NCBI RefSeq assembly: GCF_019195455.1
Contig: NZ_JAIMBW010000001.1
Coordinates: 1,426,001-1,490,000, forward strand
Origin: Gymnodinialimonas phycosphaerae
Lineage (GTDB): Bacteria > Pseudomonadota > Alphaproteobacteria > Rhodobacterales > Rhodobacteraceae
Reading direction: 5' to 3'
Length of the DNA: 64,000 nucleotides
Below the pieces are notes generated by a model, which saw only the letters and a program-made list of their open reading frames with translations, searched no databases and was not told the DNA's origin. Each line of letters starts with the position of its first letter. Position 1 is the first letter of the stretch. A program made the position numbers and the translations under genes. Positions 63,209 to 64,000 of this stretch are shown one piece after another.

Positions 63209-64000
63209 GTTACAATCTCCGCCGTTTCCACGACCGCATGGAACAACACATTCGCCCCGGCCGCCGCCCATTCCGGGCTGATTTCCTCGGCCTCGTTATG
63301 GCTCAAACCGTCCACACAGGGACACATCACCATCGCCGTCGGGGCCACATCATTGATCCAGCACGCATCGTGCCCTGCCCCGGATACGATATCCATGTGA
63401 GAAAGCCCAAGTCTTTCCGCAGCTTGCCGGATCGCCGTGACACATTTGGCATCGAAGGCGGGCGGGTTGAACTGACCGACGATCTCGGCCTCGAAGCTGA
63501 CGCCAATGTCCTCGCAAAGCTTTGGCGCACGCTCCATCAGCTCGGCCACCATGGCCTCCAGCTTGTCGAGAATATGCGTGCGCATATCGACGGTGAAGAC
63601 GACCTTGCCCAGAATGATGTTACGAGAGTTGGGGTACACGTCAATGTGTCCGATCGCGCCCACGGCATTGGGCTGGTTCTTCATCGCGATCTCGTGGACA
63701 AGTTCGGTGATCAGCGCGAGACCCCGGCCCGCGTTCTTGCGCATGTGCATGGGCGTCGAGCCGGTATGGCTCTCCTTGCCGTTCACCGTGCACTCGATCC
63801 AGCGCAGGCCCTGCCCGTGGGTCACGACGCCCACGTCTTTGCCTTCCGCCTCGAGGATCGGGCCCTGTTCGATGTGCAACTCGAAGAAGGCATGCATCTT
63901 GCGGTCGCCGACCTTCTCATCCCCCACCCAACCGATGCGCTTCAACTCATCGCCGAACGTCTTGCCGTCGGCATCGACGCGCGCGTAAGCCCAGTCTTGC
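63205..64000 (-). CDS. Zn-dependent amidohydrolase of the hydantoinase/carbamoylase (M20) family, partial
   Basis: Runs off the right edge: frame open from base 64000 (QDWAYARVDADGK) to a stop at 63205, 264 residues. Family marks are present: FELHIEQGPILE (metal Glu), GKESHTGSTPM with the dimerisation-domain entry, GAGHDACWI and LSHNEAEE (metal His). With hydA in the same operon it is most likely beta-ureidopropionase or N-carbamoyl-amino-acid hydrolase, the third step of pyrimidine reduction. The N-terminal third is outside the window. Confidence 0.9.
   Translation of the reverse strand, partial: QDWAYARVDADGKTFGDELKRIGWVGDEKVGDRKMHAFFELHIEQGPILEAEGKDVGVVTHGQGLRWIECTVNGKESHTGSTPMHMRKNAGRGLALITELVHEIAMKNQPNAVGAIGHIDVYPNSRNIILGKVVFTVDMRTHILDKLEAMVAELMERAPKLCEDIGVSFEAEIVGQFNPPAFDAKCVTAIRQAAERLGLSHMDIVSGAGHDACWINDVAPTAMVMCPCVDGLSHNEAEEISPEWAAAGANVLFHAVVETAEIVT

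Overview
This window is high-GC chromosomal DNA from an alphaproteobacterium, most likely a marine member of the Rhodobacteraceae (Roseobacter group). The evidence is the acnA/ccmABCDG (helABCDX-type) arrangement, VPLPA-CTERM sorting tails, CtrA-type TTAA-N7-TTAA boxes near flagellar genes, a methanethiol oxidase gene and several families typical of that group (DUF2927 lipoprotein, DUF6314, SdhE beside an XRE regulator). I cannot name the species. No rRNA, tRNA, CRISPR array, complete insertion sequence or prophage was seen.

Layout. 1-8.9 kb is core: the tail of a surface-sorted protein, aconitase (minus) divergent from the cytochrome c maturation operon ccmABCDG, a MarR-type regulator, sdhE with an XRE regulator, and an aspartate aminotransferase. 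8.9-16.9 kb looks accessory: longer intergenic spaces with degenerate repeats, lower GC, a two-gene methanethiol oxidase/membrane protein operon, a Crp-like regulator divergent from a membrane protein, cardiolipin synthase convergent with an EEP-family phosphodiesterase, and a LysE exporter. 16.9-27.5 kb holds an orphan sugar-type ABC permease, a methyltransferase, a secreted protein, DUF6314, purB, a tiny Cys-containing secreted peptide, a solitary fliG, and a translationally coupled exonuclease-hydrolase-DNA ligase operon.

27.5-36.4 kb contains a secreted double-LCCL protein, a PuuD-type amidohydrolase, a zinc-ribbon membrane protein preceded by a 4 x 18 bp tandem repeat, a PfkB kinase with dtd, and the Anbu cluster: circularly permuted ATP-grasp, alpha-E protein, transglutaminase and an ancestral-type proteasome subunit. 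The Anbu cluster is the strongest candidate for a poorly understood system here. 36.4-50 kb has an FAD monooxygenase, dksA, a MoxR-to-VWA run ending in a DedA protein, a VPLPA-CTERM protein with a consensus CtrA box, an M24-fold protein without metal ligands, an M48 protease, PIN and RlmI-like genes, a lipoprotein and an aldolase.

50-56.8 kb, all minus strand, is a signalling block: a FliM-like protein with a Gly/Pro/Met-rich repeat tail, a sodium/solute-symporter-fused histidine kinase, a small membrane protein, a receiver protein and an ScfR-family regulator. 57.3-64 kb, also minus strand, is one long operon read from the right edge for reductive pyrimidine/hydantoin breakdown: carbamoyl-amide hydrolase, small lipoprotein, dihydropyrimidinase, AT-rich membrane protein, then an ABC importer (ATPase, two permeases, NMT1/THI5-type binding protein) ending at a terminator.

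Two identical 16-bp palindromes (TGCTCAAGCTTGAGCA) sit 54-58 bp upstream of unrelated genes 24 kb apart and probably mark a small regulon.
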